A DNA stretch of 64,000 nucleotides from Laburnicola sp. R22_1 (lineage: Eukaryota > Ascomycota > Dothideomycetes > Pleosporales > Didymosphaeriaceae): contig JACONQ010000021.1 in assembly GCA_014281115.1 (NCBI GenBank), forward strand, positions 1,288,501 to 1,352,500. Reading direction: 5' to 3'. Position 1 is the stretch's first letter, and every line of letters starts with the position of its first letter. The position numbers were made by a program, and so were the translations under genes. The notes below the pieces were generated by a model, which saw nothing but the letters and a program-made list of their open reading frames with translations, searched no databases and was not told the origin of the DNA. Of the stretch, positions 46,525 to 58,291 are shown one piece after another.

Positions 46525-48007
46525 AAAGACTAGTCCTTAGAAGTAGGCGTAGCTAATACTAGTACGCAAGAGGGAAAATGCACTAGAGTACACATAATTA
46601 GGAATTTTAATAAATAATAGTAAATAGCACGCGTAGATAGTTAATTAAGTTGCTAAAGAAGCCTAAGCACTTACGCCTCCTATAACACCACCTATTTCTA
46701 ATAAGATGCCTAAGACTCTCTTACCCTAAACCTAAAGATAATAATAGTAATCTTACTAACCTTACTAATACAAATATTCTATTCCCTAAAATGTCTTATT
46801 AAGTGTTGCTACTTTCTAATAGTCCTAGCTTTAATATTAAGACTTTGCTAGTATAAGAAACTATCTCTAGTAATAAGTACTGCGCTGCTAACAAGATTAC
46901 CACACTTATACTAACTAAGAGGCCGCGCTAATTATCTTAGAGCGTAGGGCTAAGAACTTTGGCTAGCCCCTCTAATGCCTATAGAAGCTATAGTGCTAAT
47001 AAAGTCTTTAGTAATATTACTAAGGGTAGTTATTTTAACCTTAGCTTAAATAGACTTAGCGCAGGTCCAGACGTCTTAGATAAGAATACCTAGCCACTAG
47101 TTATAGGTAATAATCTTATAGTACTCTCTACCTCTATTATATTATGCTATAGACTAACCTCTTACTTTATTACTAATAAAGCCTTTAAGTTACCTCTAGA
47201 TAAACCTAATAGCCTTATAGTATACTTAAAAAAGAATAAGAATAAGGAATAAAACTCGCCTCTAGTTGCTTAAGTTACCTCTAGTAAGGTTAATATACAA
47301 ATTTAGTTAAGCCTAGGGAATATATATATAGAGATATAGTATTATTAGCTAATAAAGAACCTATAGGTAGATAGTTATCTAAGAATAAATATATAAACAA
47401 CATCTATATAAACATAGTTCTCTATACTCTATATTTAGATATTATATTCTACTAGGTCGTTTTATAAAGATACCTTATAAAGAGTATACCTACCTCTTTA
47501 AGTCTATAGCTAGTTAATAACGCTAAACCTATTATTTTTATAAATATCTAGAGGTATTACTAGAATGCGGCTATTATATATTGCTAAGAGAAGTTTATTA
47601 AGATTTTTAACCTATACTAGAACTCTAATAGAAATAAGACTTTACAACTATTATAGTAGTATTTAAAGCTACATATACTTAATATTACTAACTATAGCTA
47701 TAGAATATTAATAAATATTCTACCTAGTTTCTATTAGCCACGTAAAGACACTAAGAGCTGTAGTATTTATATTCTAATCTTTTTACTATACTAAATAAAT
47801 TATATTAACCTACTATTAGAAGCGTATATTTCTATATAGTATAGCGTATTTTCTAACCTATACTATTCTATACACATTCTAAAGATGCAAGTTCTATAAT
47901 AGGATATATCTTTTACTAACTCTTCTAGAGATCCTCTCTTTTATATTAAGGCGCTAAAAAACTTAATGGCTCTAATTAATATAGAACTTAGAACTATCTA
48001 GCTTAGA
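46525..48007. other. RIP-degraded block, unassigned
   Basis: TpA-rich sequence of about 1.5 kb between two LTRs of the same family. A plus-strand reading from about 46,710 (KMPKTLLP-like) has scattered coding flavour, possibly gag, but nothing that can be named. Confidence 0.45.
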
Positions 48008-48929
48008 TATAAGGGCGGTACACGGCCTTATAAGGTAAACCTCTTAGGAACAGCTAGTATAGTTAAAAGAGATAACTAAATTAAGACTATACTAAGATAG
48101 GGGATAAGGAAGGGACCTAGGGGGCCCTTATTTATATAGTAGGTAGCATAGAGCATAGGCCCTACGCTAACTACGCGCTAATACTAACTAGAAAAGGCGC
48201 CTTCTATAAGGTAAAAGGTGCTATTAGGGTGTAAAAAAAAGGTAATAGTAAATAACTAGTAGGGAGGTAGGCACAAACTATTATATAACTCCTCTTTTAA
48301 GGCGTAAAAATAGAAAGCAAAGTATATAAAAATAGGGTATTTTAGCGGATTTTTAACGTAACTAGTACTATTTTAGGGCTAAAGAGGGCTAGAATAGGGG
48401 CAATAGGCCCCTATAGTTCTAGCGGTGGCCTTAGTTTTTAATTTAGGTACTATTTAGTAAAGATATTAAGGAAAGTTATTAGGGGTAAATTAATAAATTA
48501 GTAGAAAAATATAGTAGAAACTATATCTTAACATTTAGCGTTTTGCTAATAGAGCGTATTCTTAGCTTTAATACTATATAAAAATATAGTTAGCTAAAAA
48601 ATTTCTAGTTAGTTTATTGCGCGCTAGCGCAATTATATTATATAAGGTTTTCTAGTACTATAAAAGAGTGTTTTAAAAAATATATTAACCTAACCATATA
48701 GTTTTTAATTAGGGCAGGGCGGCTCCTAAAGCCATAAGGGCTGCTAGTAGTAGTAGGGACGTCTAGAGGTAAGGGTACTAAAAAGTAATAGGTATTTAGT
48801 TATGCGCGTAAGCCTAAGGGCGTATAGATATTAAAAAGTAATAGGCACCTAGCTAAGCACACCTAATATAGCGCTTTAATCCTATTTTTGCGGGCATATT
48901 ATTTTTAGGGATAGACTTTAGAAAGGTGT
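48008..48929. mobile_element. Second copy of the LTR element, left part (LTR plus interior)
   Basis: An LTR of the same family (48008-48285) is followed by 48286-48720, which matches 43836-44260 inside the first element. So this is the 5' part of a second copy. Similarity fades after about 48,760, and the copia element is inserted at 48,930. No right LTR of this copy was found nearby. Confidence 0.7.
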
Positions 48930-48934
48930 CTTAG

Positions 48935-49169
48935 TGTCAGATAGACGGTCACTGTGCATTCCAGTGATAATCTCTCTATGAAATACACTAAGGAGGCTGG
49001 CGCACTACTATTTTGCATTGCCCCTGTACTATCCTAGATAGTATAAGGGCCTTAGCATAGATAGAAACTTCTCGCGATAGCTGGGCTTCTCTATTATAAT
49101 TAATTATTACAGTCATTAATTCTCATTAATATATTATCTCAAAGTGACAGAACACTATTAAATCTAACA
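48935..49169 (+). repeat. Copia 5' LTR
   Basis: 235 bp. Compared with the 3' LTR it carries 12 changes (8 C-to-T and 4 G-to-A), each turning CpA or TpG into TpA. Confidence 0.97.
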
Positions 49170-49210
49170 ATTAAGAGTCTTACTGCCTTAATCAACCCTA
49201 AGAAAAGACA

Positions 49211-52200
49211 ATGTCGCTGTTAACACTCCGCGACTTAACAATCGTGTTAACTAATTACACCAACTATACACTATGGCTGCAGCAGCTAAAAGCGCGATGC
49301 GAGCTAATAGATATATGGCCCATTATTAATCCAGACAGAGCCAAACTCCCACGCGAAAAGCCGACACCGCCGTCGCCGCCAGAAATAGCGAGTTACTAGC
49401 CAATTATCCGCGTAAACGACGACGATCAACAAAACCCTCCAACGCGCCCATTAGAGCTATCAAATTCAGGCCTTAAGGCATATAAGGAGGACATTGAGTT
49501 CTACAAGATACAGCTTAAGGACTACAAGATTAAGGACAAGGAATACTAAGAGGAGAGAACAAGTCTTAAGAAAGTGGTTATCTATATCTAATCAACTGTG
49601 TTGCAACACCTGCAACATAACTGCTGCAAGCCTGGAGAGCAGATCCGGCAATAGATCAAATCTCTAACGCAGACAGTAGGCGTTGATAAGGAAGACAAGC
49701 GGGATAGGGCGAGAGCGCGATACCTACAGGCTCTTAAGCCGATGAGACAACCCTTAAACTAGGATACCTAGCTAACTAAGTATAATTAGGCAGCTACAGA
49801 AGCAGAGACAAACAATGTCGCCAAAGTACAATCAATCTATAATACTATAAAGGACTTCCTAACTGCGATTATAAAGGCTGCCCCCACCTAGGGCGTGTCC
49901 TTTCAAGAAACTGGACGCCGAGACGCAGATATAACAAGGAAGGAGATGATAAAACGCTTCTAAGAACATATGGCAATACTCCACCTAATTAAGGGCAAAC
50001 AGCATAGGGGCGCCTTTGCTGCTAGTAAGCCATCTCTCGCTGCTAGTGGTGCATCCACCCCAGGCACTAACAGGGACGCCTCTCACGCTGCCGAAGACGC
50101 GCCATCTTCCACGAATAACCAATGTGAACGGGGGAGACCTCAACAAAAACGATCCTTTGGTCAAAGTACCATATCCAAGCAGTCCTTAATAGAAGATACA
50201 ACGGCAGTTAAAGGCAGAAAATGCCCTACTTATAGACAAAGGCATAGTCTAAAAGACTGCTTCTACGCATACCCAGATTATGCACCAGAGTGGTTTAGGC
50301 CACAACCTGGCTTTATAGACATAGTACAATACAGAATCTAAAATAATTTAGATCTACAAGAGGAGATAAGGAAGGTGAAAAGACTAAGGTCTCAAACACC
50401 TAGAATCAAACTATCGCATACTCCTACTCTAACCCGAATTACTAAGGTTACTAACAATAAATAACTAGATAGCAGACGAATCACTGTCCTCTCAGCGAGC
50501 TTCAATACTATCGCATCTTCCTACTACTCAGACCTAAATACCTATCCACTATGTTACTCCGCGATCCTCGATTCTGGCACAACATGCCACATCTTTAACA
50601 ATATCGACTGTTTCGTCACGATGCGACCACCGTCGCCAGGAGACTTTATATGGGCGGGATCATCACAAGTTTGGATAAGGGGATATAGGAGTGTCTATCT
50701 ACACGTCAAGAGCGTACACGGAAATAGGGTACTAAGGCTAGACAACGTCGCCTACTGCCCTAATCTGCTATGCAATCTTGTGTCCTTCTGATTACTCCGC
50801 AGGCAAGGCCTCTGGTGGGACACAAAGGCAGATCCAGCAACAATCAAGAGAAGGGACAATACAGTCCTGGCTAACCTTCAAGAACTCTATGGTCAATGGG
50901 TACTAGAATACATGCCCGAACAAAATTGTTCTATACACAATAGTACGTATGCCACACACAAAATCACAACACGCACTACACGAGGTGCGCAGAAGGCAGA
51001 CGCTATCACATGGCATAAACAACTAGGCCACCCAGGTCCTCAGGCACTAGAACACACTGTGAATCACTGTGAGGGGGTGCGCCTTAAAGGACTTACTACA
51101 GTCTAATGCGACGCCTGCGGCAGATCAAAGCTTAAGCGACAAATCAGACGACAACCCAGGCAAATCGACAACAGTCCTGGCGAGAGAGTCGCTATAGACT
51201 TTCACGATTATAAAGATCAGAGCTTTACTAGCGAGAAAAGCCAGATGCTCATCACCGATCGATTCTTAGTTATAGCTTGGGATTTCTACTTTAAAGACAA
51301 TCAACCAGCACAAACAATTATTAAGTTGCTGAAGGAATTTGTACTATTCATAAAAGTACAATTTAATGTAACAGTTAAGGTTATTGAATCCGACAATGAG
51401 ATCTTTTCAGTCAAACAAGACGTTTATAGGTGGTGCGTCAGTGAAGGTATTGTTATCGAGCCTTCAGCACCTAATACCTAAGCTTAAAATGGAGGAGCTG
51501 AACGCTTAGGGGGTGTAATCAAGGAGAAGGGTCGTGCAATGCAACTTGACGCTAATCTCCCTTTCAACCTATGGCTAGAAATCACATAAGCGGCCGTATA
51601 CCTATACAATCGAACTCTAAACTACGCTAACCAATGGCGATCACCACACAAAGTATTCTTTACGATGGTTGCTTTCCAAAACGGCATTGTCACTTAACCA
51701 AAGAAACCAAACCAGGCTCACCTTAGGGCCTATGGCTGTAAAGCCTTTGCCTTGACTGACGATACTAAACGCGGCAAGAGCAAGCTCCAAAGGTTAGACC
51801 TAAAGGCATGGGTTGGATACCTAGTGGGCTACCAATCATTAAACATCTGGAGGATATGGATCCCACCACTCAACAAAGTCATTAGTACACGCGACGTCAT
51901 CTTTGACGAAGATAAGGTGTTCTCAGGTAAAACAGAGGACCTGTTAGACAACCTCATGCACAGCACTACTGAAGAGATTGCTGCATGGACCCAATCAGTA
52001 GAGTTGCCACCTCCACCACCTGAGCAAGAAAACACTAAATCCTTCTATGAGGATGAGTCAATCACTGACACCCGCAATCGCGAGGATGAAGAAGAAGACC
52101 CGCCAGAGTATTACCAAGGGAGGAAGATCAATTACACCTACCCAACACCACCAGTGACACCTCCGCCTGTCGCATTGCTTGTCCAATCAATGGCGAGCTT

Positions 52201-54004
52201 CGAACACGATCAACACGACCAGTTACCCATTGGATTACCACAGCCAGATCAACGCGCTGTGCCATGGGCAGCCGCTTTCCTAGCAGGTACACAAGCAGGA
52301 AGCAGAGGCAAGTATAAGGGGAAGCCGCTCGACAAAGCTCAATTCAATCGCATGCTCGCAACAGGACAGAAACCCCACCGAAGTCAATTACCAGAACCTC
52401 CATCTAGCGGAACACGGATAGACAATCACCCGCTATTCAACATGTGGAAGGAGGCCGAGCAGGTACACCTACAAAGCCACAAGGAAATGAAGTCTTGGAG
52501 TGAGGTGTCCATTACCCCAGTGCGATCACGCGGCCACCAAATCCTCGATTGCATGTGGGTGTATACTTACAAACTCGACAAACATCATCGATTTCAGAAG
52601 TGCAAGGCTAGGTTAGTAGTGCGCGGAGATCAACAACGCCACCTTACTACTCAAGACACCTATGCTGCAACCCTCGCAGGACGATCATTTCGCCTGCTCA
52701 TGTCCATGGCAGCTCGATACGACCTAGAGCTCAGCCAGTACGACGTCACCAACGCTTTCGTCCATGCGAATCTGGACAGAGAACTCTACATGAGGATGCC
52801 GCGAGGTTACACACGACCTGGCACTATCCTACAGTTGCACAAGGCACTGTATGGTCTTCGAATCTCACCACTGCTGTGGCAGAGAGAATTTACCAGCGCT
52901 CTCAGGGATCTTAGTTTTACTACAGTCCCTTATAAGCCTTACTGTATAATTAAAGACGGCATCATTATCTTCTTCTATGTGGACGACCTCATCGTCGCCT
53001 ACTCTAAAGATCAGAAACACGCTGCTAACGCAGTGATGGAAAAGATAAGTACACGGTTCATCCTCACTGGTGGTAATGATCTTCAGTGGTTTCTAGGGAT
53101 TGAAATCGTCAGAGACCGTGCAAACAGGCAACTCTGGCTGTCCCAGGCGTCCTATATAGACAAGATCAGTCGCCTAATCGACCGACGCGTCCTTAAACAC
53201 GATACCCCGATGTCCGCAGTCGAACTGCTACCCCGAGAAGGACTCGCTACAAAGGCTAAGATTAATCAATACCAGCGAAAGATCGGATCAATCCTTTACG
53301 CCGCAGTAACCACACGCCCTGATATCGCATTCGCAAGCTCTCGATTATCACGATTCCTGTCAAATCCCAGCGAGGAGCATCACAACGCCGCCGACCGCGT
53401 ACTGCTTTACCTGTCCTCCACCCGATCATTAGGGCTACGCTTTGGAGGAGCAGACACTTATGAGGTTGCTAGCGATGCCTCGTTCGCCGACAACACCCTC
53501 GATAGAAAGAGCTCACAAGGATACATCATCAATCTGTTTGGTGGTCTTGTTGCCTGGAAGGCGAGCAAGCAAGACACAGTCACCACCTCAACAACTGAAG
53601 CTGAGTTGCTAGCCCTTTCACAAGTTGCAAAAGAGGCACTCTTTACCTCTCGGTTGATCACTGAACTCAAGATCAAACTCTCCCCATCAACAATCACTAT
53701 CAACTGCGATAATCAACAAACTATTCGACTCGTTACCGAAGAAATCGCCAAGTTACAGACTAAGCTCAGGCACGTCGATATACACAATCATTGGCTTCGA
53801 CAAGAAGTAGCTCGTGGAGCTATTAAAATCCAATACCAACAATCAGAAGAAATAGCAGCAGATGGCCTCACAAAGGCTCTGCCAGCTGGAAAATGGGCCA
53901 AGTTCGTAAATCAACTCGGACTTGAAGACGTCAAGGGTAGGATCACCAACCACGAGGTCGACCTGGACGAATTAGAACAAAGGATGGAAGCTTTTGGACT
54001 ATGA
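49211..54004 (+). pseudogene. Copia gag-pol polyprotein, 3' half still open
   Basis: One frame from ATG 49211 to 54004 encodes, in order: a gag domain (LRDLTIVLTNYTNYTLWLQQ); a zinc knuckle with one Cys changed to Tyr (CPTYRQRHSLKDC); an aspartic protease (AILDSGTTCHIF, about 50,560); a GAG-pre-integrase zinc region (ITWHKQLGHPG, then CDACGRSK); the integrase core (VAIDFHDY, VIESDNEIF, NGGAER); reverse transcriptase (LSQYDVTNAFVHANLD, FFYVDDLIVAYS); and RNase H (VASDASFADN, TTEAELLALS). About 17 in-frame stops all lie before 51,700; nearly all are TAA/TAG from Gln or Trp codons, one is TGA. From 51,752 the frame is open for 750 codons and covers RT and RNase H, with the YVDD catalytic site intact. 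A full polyprotein cannot be made. Confidence 0.93.
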
Positions 54005-54064
54005 GCAATAGTACAGCTGCGAAGAATTGGGTCCAGCTTAGGATGGCTCCAAGCTAAGGGGGTG

Positions 54065-54299
54065 TGTCAGATAGACGGTCACTGTGCATTCCAGTGATAA
54101 TCTCTCTGTGAAATACACTGAGGAGGCTGGCGCACTACTGTTTTGCATTGCCCCTGTACTATCCTAGATAGTACAAGGGCCTTAGCATAGATAGAAACTT
54201 CTCGCGATAGCTGGGCTTCTCCATTACAATCAATCATCACAGTCATCAATTCTCATTAATATATTATCTCAAAGTGACAGAACACTATCAAATCTGACA
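54065..54299 (+). repeat. Copia 3' LTR
   Basis: 235 bp, apparently unmutated: TGTCAGATAGACGG at the start and AAATCTGACA at the end. Preceded by the purine-rich CTAAGGGGGTG, a plausible polypurine tract. Confidence 0.97.
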
Positions 54300-54304
54300 C
54301 TTAG

Positions 54305-55719
54305 AGGGCGGCGTCTAGCTAAATAGGCAACTATTTTAGTAGACTAGCTTACTTAGGGTACTCTTAATAGTAAGCTTTAATTAGTAGAGAAGAGTTAATA
54401 AAGTTTTTAGTAGAATAGTAGGTTAGGTTAGAGTTATACCCTTCCTATACTACCTAGTACTTTAGTGTTCTATAGTCTACTTTACTATTAAGAATGCAAG
54501 AAACTAGCTACTTAGGGATTCTATCTACCTTAATAGGTAGTTTTAGAGGTTGCAATTAATCTAGTAAGGGATTATTTAGATTTCTTTAAAGCCTATTAGC
54601 GTAAAACACTAGGTAAACTCTTATATATTATAGGAGTGTAAGGATAAATAAGTGGCATTTCTTGCCTATAATTAGGTATAGTCCTTTTATTTAATAATCT
54701 AACTTAACTAATAGGCATTTAGTAATAAATTCCTTTAGGGTAATAAAGACCTAGTTCCTAATATTAAAATTAATAGCTTATTTGTGTTTCTTAGTCTACT
54801 CTAATTATATTTTCTAGACAATAGATATATTAGCGCGGGTGGTGTTATTAATAAATTTGTAGGCTTTAGTATAGGCCTTAACTTATACCTTAGCCTTTTC
54901 TAAAGTAATATTATCTAGAGATTTAGTAACTAGTTAGGTATGCTTATGCTAGTTCTAGTAAAAGTATAGCTAATACCCAAACTTAATCTTAAAAGGCAAA
55001 ACTCTAGTGCTATTATAAGGTAGTATTACTTAGGCCTAGTCTATGCTAGGCAGCAAATCTAACTAGTTGTCTTAATAAAAGTTAATAAACAGATGCAGAC
55101 GCTAGTTAAGGTACTAATTTATAATCTTAGTTTAGTTATTAGTTTATAAATACTACGCTATAAAGAAAAGTTACTTAATACTTATAAGCGTGCACAAAGT
55201 AGCTAAGAAAGTAAAGATAAACTAAAGGCTGCAGTTAGAGATAATTAATCTAGGGGAGATAAAGACTCTAAATATATACTAATAGTAGAGATTAGCAGCT
55301 TATTTAGTAGTAACTGTCTTATAGTAAAGTATAGAAAAGGCACGCTTAGATAGGTAGTAACAAGATACTATCGCGTTATTATACCCTTTTTTATTCTTGA
55401 AAATAATTTAAAATTAATTAAGATATCTTACTAGATATTTTTAGGAATAAGAAGTGGGTATAATAAGTCTAGCTTTTTGTCTAGTAGGGGCTTACTCTAC
55501 TAGCAGTCTTTGCAATTAGATATATACCTATTAATATTAGTAATTACGCCCTTTTAGTAATATAACTAGCGTAAAAGTTAAAGTCTTTTATAAACCTAAA
55601 TAGGTAGTAACCTAATAAGTATATATTATTTAAATTAGATGCGTCTAAAGAAACTCTATAGAGGAAACTACTAAGTAGTCTTTATAGAGAAGCAACCCTA
55701 AAAAGGTAAGGGCAAAACC
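54305..55719. other. RIP-degraded block, unassigned
   Basis: AT-rich and stop-rich between the copia element and element E. Some stretches resemble a decayed retrotransposon pol read on the minus strand, but no motif is secure enough to name. Confidence 0.5.
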
Positions 55720-55721
55720 TA

Positions 55722-57593
55722 AGCCGCCCCACCGACCTATGGCGCACCCCACCTATCGCGCGCGACGCGTTCGCGCACACAGAATTCTTCCAACTGCAAT
55801 ATCTCCACAACCACATATAATTATCACATATAATTGTAGATATGGAGCCTCGATACAGTCCCTATGATCTCAAGCACGCAATATATAAAGCTGAGATGCT
55901 GCAAGGCGCCTCGGTACGGTCCATAGCCTCAGACTACGCGATCCCACCCTCCACACTTCGAAACCGCCTCAATGGCCGCACCAATGCGGTATCTGCACAG
56001 TTACCACGCCAGAAGCTCTCTCCTGATCAGAAGAGATGGCTCGCTGATTGGATAGTCGAGGAGCATAGCCTTTGGCGCGCTCCAAGCCATGCTACTGTAC
56101 GCGAAATGGCCAATTGCATCGCACGCGTTAACGGCGACCACATTCCCGTAGGCAAGAATTGGATTGCCGGCTTCAGAGCTCGTAATCCGACCATTACCAC
56201 TCTAATTGGTCGATCACTCGATAAAGCACGCGTTAATAGGTTAGACAAATCAACTCTTAAAGGGTTCTTTACTGTATTAAAGGCTATTGTTAGCGAACAC
56301 TGCATTAAACTATCCAATATCTGGAATATGGACGAACACAGCCTTCGGCAAGGCAGCAGTAGCAATGGGAGGATACTAGGACCTATGACGAAGTCAGGAT
56401 CCAAGCGTACGTACGTGAAAGAGCCTGGATTAACTGATTAGGTATCAATTATAGAATGCGCTAGCGCCGAGGGCTGCTCTATTAAGCCTCTCGTTATGTT
56501 TAAGGGCGCAGGGCTTCAAAGTACCTGGTTCCCTATTAATAACGCGCCTGATTGGCACTATACAGTGTCCGAAAATGGCTGGACATTGAATGATATTGGT
56601 CTGCGGTGGCTGGAGACTAAATTTCTACCAGAAAGTACGCCTGACGACTTATCTGACTGGCGCCTTCTTATCTGCGATGGTTACGGCTCGCATACGACGA
56701 CAGAATTCATGTGGACGGCCAAAACTAATCGGATCTTCGTCCTATACTTGCCTCCTCACACTTCGCACCTACTTTAGCCTCTTGATCTGTCATTCTTTGG
56801 CCTACTAAAGCAGAATTACCGTCAGGAGCTAGATAGGCTGTTAGCCCTATCCGATGCAGCACCAGTCAAGCGCAATCGCTTCCTCATGCTATACGCAGAC
56901 GCTCGAGGCCGTGTCACAGCCAATCATATCACGATGGGGTTCCGTACAGCTGGTATACATCCGTACAACCCTAGAAAGGTCCTCGATTCTTCACAACTAC
57001 CGTGCAATCAGAAGGTTATAGTACCTCCAACGACTCCGAGCCCACCCCGGAAGCGCAAGCGATCACCCATAGTTCGTACACCATCTAGACCTCAAGAGAT
57101 ACCCTGTCTATTGGCAAATCTGGCAGATGGACAAGGATCTAGGGCGCAACGGCGGGTAGAGAAGGCGCTAATGAAGGGTTGGTCGCAGCAATCGACCGAG
57201 CTGGCTGCAGCCGAGGCGCGTATTGCCAGACTTGAGGCTCAAGTCGAGGATCTAAAGCCCAATAAACGCACGAACGTTAAAGTAGACCTCAATGTCAGCT
57301 TTGCAGGGCTTGACGATATCAAGATTGCACAGGAGCGGTCACAGAAGGCTTCGGCAAAGGATGGGCTTCGCCAAGGCCGTGGAGCGACGATGAGGTCCGC
57401 CAGAGGTCGTAGACGAGGCGGGCAACGGGGAAAATTATCTGGATGGCTCGGTAGACTGACTAGCTTCGTTTTCAAATAGTTTTGAAAGTTGAAACATGAA
57501 AAATTGCTATACAGAATACAATTTTGATGAGGAGGTTGCCTATTCGGGCGCGTGCGCCATAGGTGGGGTGCGCCATAGGTCGGTGGGGCGGCT
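55722..57593 (+). mobile_element. Fot/pogo-like DNA transposon, family E, nearly intact
   Basis: The element is 1872 bp between TA at 55720-55721 and 57594-57595. Inverted ends start AGCCGCCCCACCGACC. The right end holds ACCTATGGCGCAC twice; the left end has one perfect and one diverged copy. Flanking DNA on both sides is RIP-degraded while the element is GC-normal, so it arrived after most of the local mutation. Confidence 0.94.
55842..57479 (+). pseudogene. Fot/pogo-like DDE transposase, two nonsense codons
   Basis: A single frame of 545 codons is interrupted only by TAG at 56,439 and TAG at 56,775. Domains in order: psq helix-turn-helix (YSPYDLKHAIYKAEMLQG, ending PPSTLRNRLNG); CENP-B/Tc5-type helix-turn-helix (HIPVGKNWIAGFRARNP); DDE core with all three aspartates kept (WNMDEHSL, LLICDGYGSH, PLDLSFFG). 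After the core comes a basic PPRKRKRS segment and a coiled coil (ELAAAEARIARLEAQVEDL), then an Arg/Gly-rich end. Both stops fit Trp or Gln codons hit by CpA/TpG-to-TpA mutation; the second falls two residues before the third catalytic aspartate. It lacks the zinc knuckle of families A, C and D. Confidence 0.92.
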
Positions 57594-57595
57594 TA

Positions 57596-57942
57596 GTAAT
57601 TCTAAATAGGTAGCTTTTTAGAGTAATTTAAGCACCTTATATATTTAATTAATATATAGTAAGCAATTAATAAGCATATAAGAATAGACTCTTTTAGAGC
57701 TTATATTAACTTTTTTTTCTTCTACTCTGCAATTATAATAGTTACAAGGACTACTTTAGTAGTATCTAGTAGTTACAGGAGAAAAACTAGATATAAGCCT
57801 CTTAATTCTTCTCTTTTACAACTTTAGCCTATTCTATTTTTTAGATAGCATATTAGCTATAATATTTATAGTGCCTAGTTAGTATATAATTTAATAATAG
57901 TATTTAGATAGCTTTTTAGACTAATAGGCTTACTATAAAAAG
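57596..57942. other. RIP-degraded spacer
   Basis: AT-rich, TpA-rich, no gene or repeat recognised between element E and the next LTR. Confidence 0.5.
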
Positions 57943-58248
57943 TGTTAGGGATTACTACCCATTAGCCTATTGGACCTTTGGTTGGCCCGACGTTAATTTA
58001 ACCTAGTTAGCCTAACGTTAATCTAGCCCTATGCACTAGTCCTAATTAGGTAGTACTAGCGCGCCCTTAGGGCTGCTACTATATAGGTGGTATGCGGCAC
58101 CTAGTATCCTTATTATAGCAATTTAACCTATTTAATAATTAAGCCTAATTGCTTCCTTATATTATACTAGGTTAATAAAAGCACGCTTATAACTAAGTAA
58201 TAAGCCATAATAGGCTTTTATTTAACTAAATTATAACTTGTAATAACA
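57943..58248 (+). repeat. Putative gypsy 5' LTR
   Basis: 306 bp starting TGTTAGGGATTAC and ending TTGTAATAACA, so the ends are TGTTA...TAACA. It directly precedes the gag remnant. With no second copy in the window the call rests on ends and position. Confidence 0.55.
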
Positions 58249-58291
58249 TATATTACGCTCTTATAATAAAAGAAATCGCACTTATAATAGT

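Larger units (their letters stand above)
48935..54299 (+). mobile_element. Ty1/copia LTR retrotransposon, complete
   Basis: The element is 5365 bp with two LTRs of 235 bp (48935-49169 and 54065-54299) starting TGTCAGA and ending TCTGACA (TCTAACA in the left one). The 5-bp target duplication is CTTAG (48930-48934 and 54300-54304). The LTRs differ at 12 sites, every one a RIP-type transition in the left LTR. One plus-strand frame of about 1600 codons fills the interior. Confidence 0.96.

Noticed and set aside
46233..48285. A complete LTR element between LTR copies 2 and 3
   Set aside because: Flanking 5-mers do not match, whereas copies 1 and 2 share a CTTGC/CTTAC duplication, so copies 2 and 3 belong to different insertions.
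48935..54299. Envelope-like gene in the copia element
   Set aside because: The RNase H end lies 60 bp before the 3' LTR, so there is no room for an extra gene.
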